NCBI RefSeq assembly: GCF_029931775.1
Contig: NC_079323.1
Span: 33,436,882-33,500,881, forward strand
Source: Euleptes europaea
Lineage: Eukaryota; Chordata; Lepidosauria; Squamata; Sphaerodactylidae
Direction of reading: 5' to 3'
Length of the DNA stretch: 64,000 bases
A program made the position numbers and the translations under genes. The notes under the pieces were generated by a model, which did no database searches, was not told the origin of the DNA, and saw nothing but the letters and a program-made list of their open reading frames with translations. Position 1 is the stretch's first letter; each line of letters opens with the position of its first letter. Positions 55,940 through 64,000 of the stretch are shown here, piece by piece.

Positions 55940-56219
55940 GTATTTGGAAATGTGTTCCAGAAGTAACAGCACAGAGGATTGTTCCACATTAAAACACTAA
56001 AAAAAAATGCTAAGTGACACCCAAGTGGAAGATATCCCTTGCACTGAGAGAGTAAAAATGAAGAGAAAACAAACAGAAAAAGACTATACAACAGAACCGG
56101 ATACTATTCTAAGAAGCTCCAAATTACATAAGAAGCAGAGAAACTATTCCAAAAAGAGAGAAGACCTTTCTCGAGATGACCTTTTATTTCTTTTGAGTGT
56201 GCTGGAGGGTGAATTACAG
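55940..56219 (+). CDS. FILIP1L: FILIP1L first coding exon (5'UTR plus codons 1-71)
   Basis: First coding exon of filamin-A-interacting protein 1-like, a cytoplasmic coiled-coil protein linked to filamin, cell migration and anti-angiogenic signalling (family knowledge). A pyrimidine-rich acceptor ending in CACCAG precedes 55940; 55940-56006 would be 5'UTR. I chose the ATG at 56007 because an in-frame TAA lies only three codons upstream (55998-56000). The 71 codons end at a CAG followed by the donor GTCAGT at 56220, phase 0. The first ~50 residues are basic and divergent (KMKRKQTEK and similar). The last 20 (EDLSRDDLLFLLSVLEGELQ) match, as I recall it, the conserved start of the CortBP2-type N-terminal domain of vertebrate FILIP1L; the paralogue FILIP1 differs here (LSKEDLIQLLSIMEGELQ). 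It joins in frame to the exon at 57693. The UTR boundary and any upstream non-coding exon are inferred. Confidence 0.9.
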
Positions 56220-57692
56220 GTCAGTATATTTCTAGTATGATTATAATAATAGCTGGTGTTACCCAAATTGCTACAGACATGAAGGTCCCATAACCTACAA
56301 TGGCATCCCCTTGTTAGCTTGCAGCAAACATCTGTATTAAAATGGCAGTTCTGCTGGGAGGGAAGGTGGCATGGTGCAAGCCCAGGGGTGTCGAACTCAA
56401 TTGTTACGAGGGCCGGATATTAAACGGTTTGCAGAGTAAAATGAAGATTTACAGAAGGGAGTAATGCATCAGTAAAAATAACCAAAAACCTTTCCCTAAC
56501 AAACTGCCCAACTGGGGAAACAGACTAGAAGGAGGGGGCAGTGCCCGATAACTATTTCTCATCTCACCATGAAGTAAAATTGTTGAAAAATGCAGAAAGT
56601 TTTACCTGTATCATCAATAAAGCAGATGGCAATTGAAATTTGGGGTTCTCCACATATGCAGGCTGGTGCATCCCCAATTTAAAGATTTGCCAACTATTAA
56701 CAGTAATTGTAATTTTATTGCAATCTATGGGATTTTAAAATCCTAGCTTTAGCTGGAATGGTGCATATCTCTATTTGCTTGCATGACAGCATGTAAAGAT
56801 AAAGAAGCAGAGTCTAAACTGCACCCTGATTTTTAAAGGCGATGTTCAAATTGTGCCACTTTTAAATAGCCTGCTTCTTCTGAGGCCTTGAAAGATCCGA
56901 ACTGAATTGAAATCCAGTGTCTTTAGCATCATTAATTATTGCTGAAAAATCTTGGCCATGTGCATGAAGTATGCGTTGTATAGGTAATCACAAACACACA
57001 TGAGTCACTCTGCCAACTTTCAGGCCAATTAATCTTGTTTTAGAGAGCTGCCATTATTGCATGCTATTGGAATGCATGTTACGGAAGGTCACATCCTCTG
57101 CACTAGGCACCTCAGTGCACAAACACATATATGTAACAATAGCAGCAGACAGCTTCTGGCTTGATTTAAAACAACAAAGGGTGACTTTGTACTCCTGCTC
57201 CTAAGCTTCCCACAGGAGGTATGAATGACTTGATCATCTAAAAACAGCTGCCAGTATCTTTAAGAATATTTCCCCTTACAGCATTTGTTCAATACAAACC
57301 CTCCCAAACAACAACATACATACCCTGCCTCCCCCCCAAAAAAAATTAGTATAAAAACAGATACGTTTATATAGAAATTTGTGCTGCTGCTCACTCATAG
57401 CCATGTTTCCATACTTCCTGCCATCATTTGGCACATGGTGGGATGGGCTGAAACTGACGGGGCAAAGCATGCAGGGGACTAAGATGAGGGGTCAAGGAAC
57501 AAACCACCGGACACTACACTTATTTTAGGGCAATATTTTTCCTTTTCCAATCGTTCACAGCATTTGTCACAGGTATACAAACAACTGCCAGTCAAGAGTA
57601 AAAGACCACTCCTCTGAAGAGAAGCAAAAGAACTAAATTCAATAAGAGGATACTCAGAACTAACCTCACTGGAGTTCTCTCTGTTTCTGCAG
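56220..57692 (+). other. FILIP1L: FILIP1L intron between coding exons 1 and 2
   Basis: A 1,473-bp intron with GTCAGT donor and a strong pyrimidine-tract acceptor. It holds a left-end fragment of a hAT repeat near 56383-56427 and is otherwise without a recognisable repeat. I see no further exon in it. Confidence 0.85.
56383..56427. mobile_element. hAT left-end fragment (CAGGGGTGTCRAAC)
   Basis: CAGGGGTGTCGAACTCAATT and GTTACGAGGGCCGGATATT match the left end of 12781-12925. The right end was not found. Confidence 0.65.
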
Positions 57693-57866
57693 GCTCAGGA
57701 TGAAGTCATAGGAGTTCTGAAGGCTGAAAAAATTAACCTCGCTTTACTTGAAGCACAATATGGCTTTGTTACTCCGAAAAAGGTCCTCGAGGCACTTCAA
57801 CGGGATGCTATCCAAGCCAAGGCTACACTATGGCAAGAGGATATCTATGAAAAGCCCATGGGAGAG
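57693..57866 (+). CDS. FILIP1L: FILIP1L second coding exon (codons 72-129)
   Basis: Second coding exon of FILIP1L: 174 nt, exactly 58 codons, phase 0 at both ends. The acceptor is the tract TTCTCTCTGTTTCTGCAG ending at 57692; the donor is GTACGT at 57867. The peptide starts [13 protein letters not shown] and contains [19 protein letters not shown] and [10 protein letters not shown], close to the CortBP2-type N-terminal domain of mammalian FILIP1L (recalled; FILIP1 has a clearly different sequence at AQYGFVTP). The alpha-helical, charged composition suits the start of the long coiled coil. The next exon, in mammals a very large one encoding most of the coiled coil, must lie past the right edge. 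No stop or frame problem is seen. Confidence 0.93.
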
Positions 57867-57984
57867 GTACGTACTACTCAAAATGTATTTGTGCAGACAT
57901 GACAACCCCAGGAATCAGAAGAATTAGCCTCATTAATGTAACTGGAGAAGGGCAAGTGAAGGAAATGTTAAGACATTTCGGGAA

Positions 57985-58178
57985 GGGGCCGTAGCCTGGC
58001 ATACAGAAGGTCCCAGGTTCAATCCCCAGCATCTCCAGTTATAAAGGGACTAAGCAAGTAGGTGATGTGAAAGACCTCAGCCTGAGGCCCTGGACAGCGG
58101 CTGCTGGTCTGAGTAGACAATACTGACTTTGATGGACCAAGGGTCTGATTCAGTATAAGGCAGCTTCATGTGTTCATT
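57985..58178 (+). mobile_element. tRNA-derived SINE (GTCTGATTCAGTATAAGGCAG type)
   Basis: GGCATACAGAAGGTCCC, B box AGGTTCAATCCCC, CATCTCCAGTTATAAAGGGA, GTAGGTGATGTGAAAGACCT, CTGAGTAGACAATACTGACT and the end GTCTGATTCAGTATAAGGCA. The best copy of this family here; it lies in the FILIP1L intron after the second coding exon. Confidence 0.85.
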
Positions 58179-58378
58179 GTTTTCTGGAATGCCGCAAACA
58201 TTGAGCTCAGCTTTTAAATCTCAGTTATAGAAGTAACATACACTCCTGCTTTGATGACATCCTTTAACTCCAGAGAAATTCAAACATGGTTGTCAACTAA
58301 TAGAAAGTCCAGGAACTCCATGAATTTAAAAGCCCAAAATGAAGACTCGGCATTCTAAAAGAAACTACTGGTCTACAG

Positions 58379-59271
58379 AAGGGGTCCCCAACCTTTTGGC
58401 GCCTGCAACCACCTTTGGAATTCCAGCACAGGGGGGTGGGTACCACATCAAAAAGGCTGCCACACGAGGCAGAGCCAACCACAAAATGGCAGGAAGGTTA
58501 TGCATAACTCCAATAGTAACTCTTCAACATTTTAGGTAGAAGCTCTCTTTAACAGGATGTCTGTTTAAAGGAACACATATTCTTGCGTACCCAAAACTCA
58601 CCTTCATTAATGCAGTAAAAACCTTTGTGCTGTGGTGACAGTTGCTGCCAAAACAACTTCATAGAATCATAGAGTTGGAAGGGACCACCAGGGTCATCTA
58701 GTCCAACCCCCTGCACAATGCAGGAAACTCACAACTACCTCCCCCACACACACCCAGTGCCCAGAAGATGCCCCCCTCCCATGAACTGTCCAAGTTCATA
58801 GAATCAGCATTGCTGACAGATGGCCATCAAACCTCTTCTTAAAAACCTCCAGGGAAGGAGAGCTTACCACCTCCCAAGGAAGCCTGTTCCACTGAGGAAC
58901 TGCTCTGTTAGAAAATTCTTCCTAATGTCTAGATGGAAATTCTTCTGATTTAATTTCAACCCGTTGTTTCCTGTCTGACCTTCTGGTGCAACAGAAAACA
59001 ACTCGGCACCATCCTCTATACGACAGCCCTTCAAGTACTTGAAGATGGTTATCATATCCCCTCTCAGTCTTCTCCATTACAGGCTAAACATACCCAGCTC
59101 CTACAACCTTTCCTCATAGGACTTGGTCTCCAGACCCTCTCACTTAAAAAAAAAAATCTGTACAGTTAACCTGGTCTCCAATGATTAATCAGAAACCTTG
59201 CTGGACAAAAGCTCCAATAGCCCCACCCATTTTCTAACCATACTAGGTGGGCAACACATCAGGGACCCCTG
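58379..59271. mobile_element. hAT element (AGGGGTCCCCAACC ends) split by a CR1 fragment
   Basis: The left end AAGGGGTCCCCAACCTTTTG and right end ATCAGGGACCCCTG are inverted. Flanks GTCTACAG and ATCTAGAG agree at 6 of 8 bases. Internal CAACCACAAAATGGCAGG and CCCCACCCATTTTCTAACC are family hallmarks. A CR1 3' piece (58660-59135) lies inside, so the hAT came first. Confidence 0.75.
58660..59135 (-). mobile_element. CR1-like LINE 3' end nested in a hAT element
   Basis: The plus strand CATAGAATCATAGAGTTGGA, GGGTCATCTAGTCCAACCCC, AAAACCTCCAGGGAAGGAG, TGTTCCACTGAGGAACTGC and CTTGAAGATGGTTATCATATC are the complement of a CR1 3'UTR. The ATTCTATGA-type terminus is intact. Confidence 0.85.
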
Positions 59272-59279
59272 ATCTAGAG

Positions 59280-60847
59280 CCATCCATAAACTACATCCTA
59301 CTTATAAATGCTGTTGTAACCTTCTTCATCCCCTCAGCCAAACCACCCTCTCACAACTTTACTTCCTGATCACCCTCACCTTAATTTTTTTATTTGTGTA
59401 TGATGAGTCCAGAAGTCAGGCAGGACCAAATTACTGGCATGCAATGCAGAATATTTTCCTGCATCACTATCACCAGGTTCTGGTCCTGTTCACATAAATC
59501 AATTATTTTCAAATAAATGACGTCTTGCTTCATTTCCAATGTTGCAAGTAGATTCAAGGGATGATTTCAGAGGGTAATGTGAGCTGACAGTCAAGAGCCC
59601 CTGACACAATAAAGGACTCTTGACTCACCTGTTCCATTCTGGGATATATGACTGTGTAAACAAGCAGGCATGTCCCCTCTCGTACACAAAGAAGCGTGGA
59701 ATGTAGAGTTCTCACGATAAACAAAGAGAGACCTGTACATGACAAGTGTGGAACTCCTTGAATATTACTCCCACCTTCCTTTAACCTCTAAGTGAAGCAG
59801 AATATGACCCGATGCTCACATAAGTCCTCCCTACGCTTACTTCGCCCCATATGGAAAGTAACGGTGTATCGGGGACTTTTATTTAAATGTGGCCTTTGGG
59901 ATCTCCTAGAAACACCAGGAGAAAGATGTTTGAATACCCAGAGTGAGAAGAGATGCTCATTGGAAAAGCATAAATCTTCCAGCTCAGGTCTTCACTTCTA
60001 CACATAGTAAACAGAAAGGGGGGGGGAGTGCAAAGCAGAGGCAATAAACGGAGACTGAACCTATCTAACCATTCAACATTTGCTTTGTGAATAAAACAAG
60101 AAAGCCTCTTGCAGAACATTCCCAGTGATGCTGCTATCTTGGTGGTCAGAAGAAAGAGTTGAGCAGGAAAGAACTCAGCGTGTTCCTCAATGCATGGGCA
60201 TAAAGATGAAGCAGTTCTACTTGAGGGGAGCAGAAAGCTCTAAACAGGTCCACAGATGCTCTGTACTAAATTGTGGCACTATGGAAAATTGCAAAGAAGA
60301 ACTGTTATATTTCTTATGCTGGGGAAGATATTCAGTTTGGTTTCAACCAATAATATTAACTAGTAGTGACAGGGCTGCAGCTCAATTTATATTTATTAAA
60401 AGCCTGAGATGACCTCTAATTATGCAAATATAGGTGTGTGTGTGTGGGGGGGGAGAATTCACATTATCCTGGACTTGAGGGACTCCAGTTTTGTGTCCGC
60501 AAAGAGTTCTGTTTGTATTTTTGCTTCCCACCTCAAGTGTGGACAAAATACTGCATAACAGGAATAAAACATACCCGCTCCACTGAAATCAAACTTTACT
60601 TTGACAAGACACATTCTTCACTTTTCACATCCACGTCTGTCCTATCAATAGAATACTTCAGTATTAGATACAAGTAAGACAAGAGCAGTAACAGCTGTCT
60701 CAAGTGGATACAAACTTGAGCTCAAAAATGTTGATCTACCATATACCATCTACCATATAACCTAAAAATTCCCTTTCATAAAAATCTACTGAATGTGGTT
60801 AATATGCTGATGAATAATATAGGAGGTTTGGTGAAGAACTTTAGACA
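59280..60847 (+). other. FILIP1L intron, unassigned
   Basis: No further FILIP1L exon and no clear repeat; a G run near 60446. Confidence 0.45.
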
Positions 60848-60940
60848 ATTAAGCCTGTAATTCTAGGGACACATCCCTGGGAGTAAGCCCCACTGAACAA
60901 TAGGGGACTTACTTTTGAGTAGATCTATTTAGGATTTCTC
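60848..60940. repeat. short foldback MITE-like repeat
   Basis: CCTGTAATTCTAGGGACACA, GGGAGTAAGCCCCACTGAAC, AATAGGGGACTTACTTTTGA and GATCTATTTAGGATTTC form inverted halves of a short repeat common in squamates. Confidence 0.55.
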
Positions 60941-62127
60941 CCCAAAACAATGAATAGTAATAAGAGTTAAACCAGTATCTATTTGCAATTTTAAACACTT
61001 CTCTCTCCATTCAAATGTACACACATTTCATATGCATCTCATTACTGTTCACAATAAAAGATCCCCACGAATAGAACTCTACCTTCAAGCATTTGCAGAC
61101 TTCTGAAAGAAATATACCCGCAGTGGTAACTATTCATATTCATTCTCTCTCTCTCCCTCCCCCTCACCCCCCTGGGCAAAAAGGTCAGACTTGTTCAAGG
61201 AGCTTGAAACCTTAGCATTCTAGTTATGATCTAAATCAGGTGAAGTTTGGATGCAGAGGTCAACTTGTTTTCTTTTTTTTAAAAATCCCACTCTACTATG
61301 TCACAGAAACTTTCAGGATGAATGGAAACGATCCCAGGAACACGCCTGCCTTGCCACAAAAAATCCAAAATATAATTTGGACTTCTATCTCACATATATT
61401 ATACAAATGTTTTCTTTTTCGCATTACATGGCAGCAAAAGAGTTTCTAACACCACTGGACTTTGGCACTATCAAAGGCAGAGGTAAACATTCTGAGAATA
61501 GTCAAAATGGTACAGATCTCTAATACTCAATGAAGTTCTGGAACCAATGCAGATAAATGTTACACAGAACATTTCCAAAAGCCATTAAAATAAAAATGTA
61601 GACAAAAATGTAGATGTATTTTGTTAACAAAGTTAAATATTTATGGAAAGCTAGGGCTAACTAGCACTAGAGTGTGGGAAAGAGTCTTGTGGACTTCCCC
61701 GTACTATTCTGGCAAACTATCTTATGCTGGGTCCCTAACGTAACTAGTATTCTAATTGCTGGTTTCTTGGGAGCAGTGCCTAAAATGCTGCCAACAGTCA
61801 GATAGATATGCCAGTTGAGAATTACCAAGCTTATTTTATGTGTGTCTTGGTTCTAATTTTATGCCTGGGACAATTTTTTATTTCTAAGGGCAAAAATATG
61901 TATTAAGAGAAGCAGACAGCCTGGGGTTAGCCCTCCTAAATTCCAGGAGCAATGTGCTTCCTTTCTCTCTTTGTACAAGTATTCTGTGGATGCTAAGGAA
62001 GCAAAGCCTTATATTGTACCAGTTGTAAACCATAACCTATAGGAGAACATGATTCTCCATGCAGAGGCATTTTGGGTTATATGTCACAGTTATAGGATCA
62101 AGTTATATGTCACCTGACATAATGGTT
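60941..62127 (+). other. FILIP1L intron, unassigned
   Basis: No exon or repeat recognised; a (TC)n-rich run is at 61143-61165. Confidence 0.45.
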
Positions 62128-62276
62128 CCTCATTATGTTTAGATGAGTAAACTGGAGGACTGTGGACTGGACTCTAGCATAGTTAGGTGGACAGGGAACT
62201 GGTTGGTGAGCTGCACTCAAAGAATAGTTGTCAATGGCATTTCATCTGAGCTGGCAGAGGTGTCCAGTGGGGTGTC
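62128..62276 (+). mobile_element. LINE (CR1/L2-like) reverse transcriptase fragment
   Basis: An open frame of ~45 codons reads KLEDCGLDSSIVRWTGNWLV and CTQRIVVNGISSELAEVSSG, the segment just before the PQGS motif of CR1/L2-class reverse transcriptases (I-RW-NWL---Q-VVVNG------V-SGV). It breaks off there and meets the unrelated repeat at 62283. This is the only LINE coding piece I see in the window. Confidence 0.75.
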
Positions 62277-62282
62277 GAAGGA

Positions 62283-62790
62283 CTTGGTAAAATTCGGTAA
62301 AAATCGGGTTTGGGTTTATTGGGCCCGATTTGGGGGGGGGGAACCTAAAATACATCGAATTCCCATATGGGAATTTGGTTTGTTTTTGGGTTTCCCAAAA
62401 AAAATTCAGCCCGGGGTGGGGCATTTTTTTAGGTAGAGCCCCCCCCCCCCAATTTACAGGGTAACTTGCAGGGACTCTCCTTGCAAGATCCCCCAAGTTT
62501 GGTGAAGATTGGGTTGGGGAGTCTGAAGTTATGGGGTCTGGAAGAGGTCACCCCTCCCACCTCCATACACAAGCATTGGAAGGTAAGAGAGTCTCTGTTC
62601 GCTAATGCTTGTCTATGGAGGAGGCAACCTCTTCCAGACCTCATAACACCGGACCCCTGACCCAATCTTCACCAAACTTTTGGGTTCGTGCAAGGAGAGT
62701 CCCCGAAAGCTACTCTGAAAATTTGGGACCTCTACCCCTAAAAATGTCCCCACAGGAGCTTCGCAAAAAATCCTCATAGACTTTAGTGGA
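62283..62790. repeat. unclassified inverted-repeat element
   Basis: Arms at about 62468-62577 and 62600-62704 are inverted copies (GGGACTCTCCTTGCAAGATC / GTGCAAGGAGAGTCCCC; TTTGGTGAAGATTGGG / CCCAATCTTCACCAAA; TCTGGAAGAGGTCACC / AACCTCTTCCAGACC). Left of them are G- and C-runs and GGGTTTGGGTTTATTGGGCC. It lies directly beside the LINE fragment. I cannot place it in a known superfamily. Confidence 0.6.
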
Positions 62791-63640
62791 AGAAACTTCC
62801 TATTAGCCGACTTTCGCTACATAGACGCAATCCTGCAGAAGTTGGCTAATTGAAAGTTCGAGAAGAGAAGGATTTTAGCTCCCTCTAGCTCCCCTCTTCT
62901 TTTACCCTTTAGCTGCCATCATATGGTGCTGTATTGCCCTGGCTGAAAAAATGCAGTGCTGCCTTGGCTACTTCTCTGTATCCTACCACCTTTTTACTGT
63001 TTAAGTACTACCAGTGGTGGTGTGAACTGAGGCTACCATGATCAAGCTGCTCTTACATGGTTAGGAAAACAAAGTGGAGAGCTATGGTAACAGCGCTCAT
63101 CGTCCATTTGCTCCCTGATCGCAACCATCTTGAGAGAGCTGTAAGACACAGACAGATGAGACACAGCATTGTACAGGAAGTATTATCTATTGCCATGGCA
63201 CAGTTACTATTAACTACTTGCCCATGAGCAATTTCTAGTCATTTCAGGCAAGCGGAAATTTGTATGGAAGAACTCAGAAAAGCCAATAATCAATTGGCCA
63301 CAGCCAGCACCATTAGAATATTTTCAGAGGTACCTCTAAGTACATTCTGAAAGACACATTGCAGTGATCGATAGAGATTATTATCTGTGGCCGAAGGCCA
63401 CACATAAACTTCAGTTCAGTTTAGATTTGTCCAAAGCAAGCCTGAAAACTTTATTAAGATCACCTGAAAAAAAGGAGAAATGCAATTTCAGCTTAGCAGA
63501 GCTTCAACAGAACCCCACAGTTGGAGCTCATCCAACAACATATAATTGTTTCCCAAGAATAACTGATGAAGTGGTGGCTTGATCCAAAAGATCGTTACCT
63601 CAGCACCTATGTGTTTAGGGTGGGATATATCAAACCACCT
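62791..63640 (+). other. FILIP1L intron, unassigned
   Basis: No exon or repeat recognised. Confidence 0.4.
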
Positions 63641-63722
63641 CTGTTAGTGTCTTGCCATGAAAACCCCAAAAGGGGTTGCCATAACTCGGCTGCGACTCGA
63701 AGGCACTTTACACACACACACA
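63641..63722 (+). mobile_element. Bov-B-like SINE tail fragment with (CA)n
   Basis: GTCTTGCCATGAAAACCCC, GGGTTGCCATAACTCGGCTG and CGACTCGAAGGCACTTTACAC then CA repeats: the 3' part of the 5S/Sauria-type SINE at 4139 without its head. Confidence 0.75.
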
Positions 63723-64000
63723 TATCAATAGCTATGCAGGGACACCACCACAAAGCATGACATCATGCTGGACTTGCAAGAACAATGGTGCAAAGGTATT
63801 GGTGCAGATATATTGTGAGGATCGCTGAAGTAGTTTAAGATTTGTGAAAAGTTTAATGAACAGAGCTGGGCCAATGATAAAACTACTCAAGAAACCACTG
63901 CAAAATCCCACTGACTATCTTTGCAGGTTATATATATAGAGAGAGAGTGTTTAAGACAGTTGTTTTTGTAGCCAAAACTTTAATTATAGGAGGTTACTTT

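Noticed and set aside
1-64000. Bacterial-type operons, ribosome binding sites, replication origins or phage attachment sites
   Set aside because: Spliced exons, SINEs, LINEs and microsatellites show vertebrate nuclear DNA, so these categories do not apply.

Overview
This window is animal nuclear DNA, almost certainly from a squamate reptile; a gecko-like lizard is the best guess. Evidence: spliced coding exons with GT/AG borders, low gene density, and dense squamate-type repeats. These include tRNA-derived CORE-SINEs, a 5S-rRNA-derived SINE with a Bov-B-like tail, CR1/L2-like LINE 3' ends, hAT MITEs with 8-bp target-site duplications (TSDs), Penelope-like retroelements and a DIRS-like fossil. 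The species is inferred from repeat style only.

Host genes: the only host coding sequence I can support is the start of FILIP1L (filamin-A-interacting protein 1-like) on the + strand. The first coding exon is at 55940-56219 (ATG at 56007) and the second at 57693-57866, joined in phase 0 across a 1,473-bp intron. Both exons encode the N-terminal CortBP2-type region; the rest of the gene lies beyond the right edge. The ~56 kb to the left is therefore 5' flank or 5' intron of FILIP1L. In mammals FILIP1L lies antisense within CMSS1, so this DNA may also be CMSS1 intron, but I recognised no CMSS1 exon.

Region by region: 0-15 kb is intronic or flanking sequence with a Harbinger-like foldback MITE, SINEs and a large palindromic Penelope-like element (PLE) inserted inside a hAT MITE (5.67-8.55 kb). 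15.7-18.7 kb is a DIRS-like fossil with inverted terminal repeats and a 15-bp minisatellite. 18.7-49 kb is a patchwork of CR1/L2 3' ends, SINEs and hAT MITEs, with a repeat-poor stretch at 42.4-43.8 kb. 49.4-51.0 kb is a second, near-perfect PLE palindrome and 53.1-53.3 kb a small third one. 55.9-57.9 kb holds the FILIP1L exons. 58-64 kb is again repeats, including a hAT split by a CR1 piece and an unclassified inverted-repeat element.

The most striking pattern is a shared architecture. Five insertions of Penelope-like or probable Penelope-like 3' ends, seemingly of different families, are built as head-to-head inverted pairs. Each is enclosed by one short TSD (11, 17, 10, 12 and 14 bp), so each pair probably arrived in one integration event. 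A sixth, older pair has no clear TSD. Most carry a hammerhead-ribozyme-like core (CTGANGA, hairpin, GAAA) near the 3' end.
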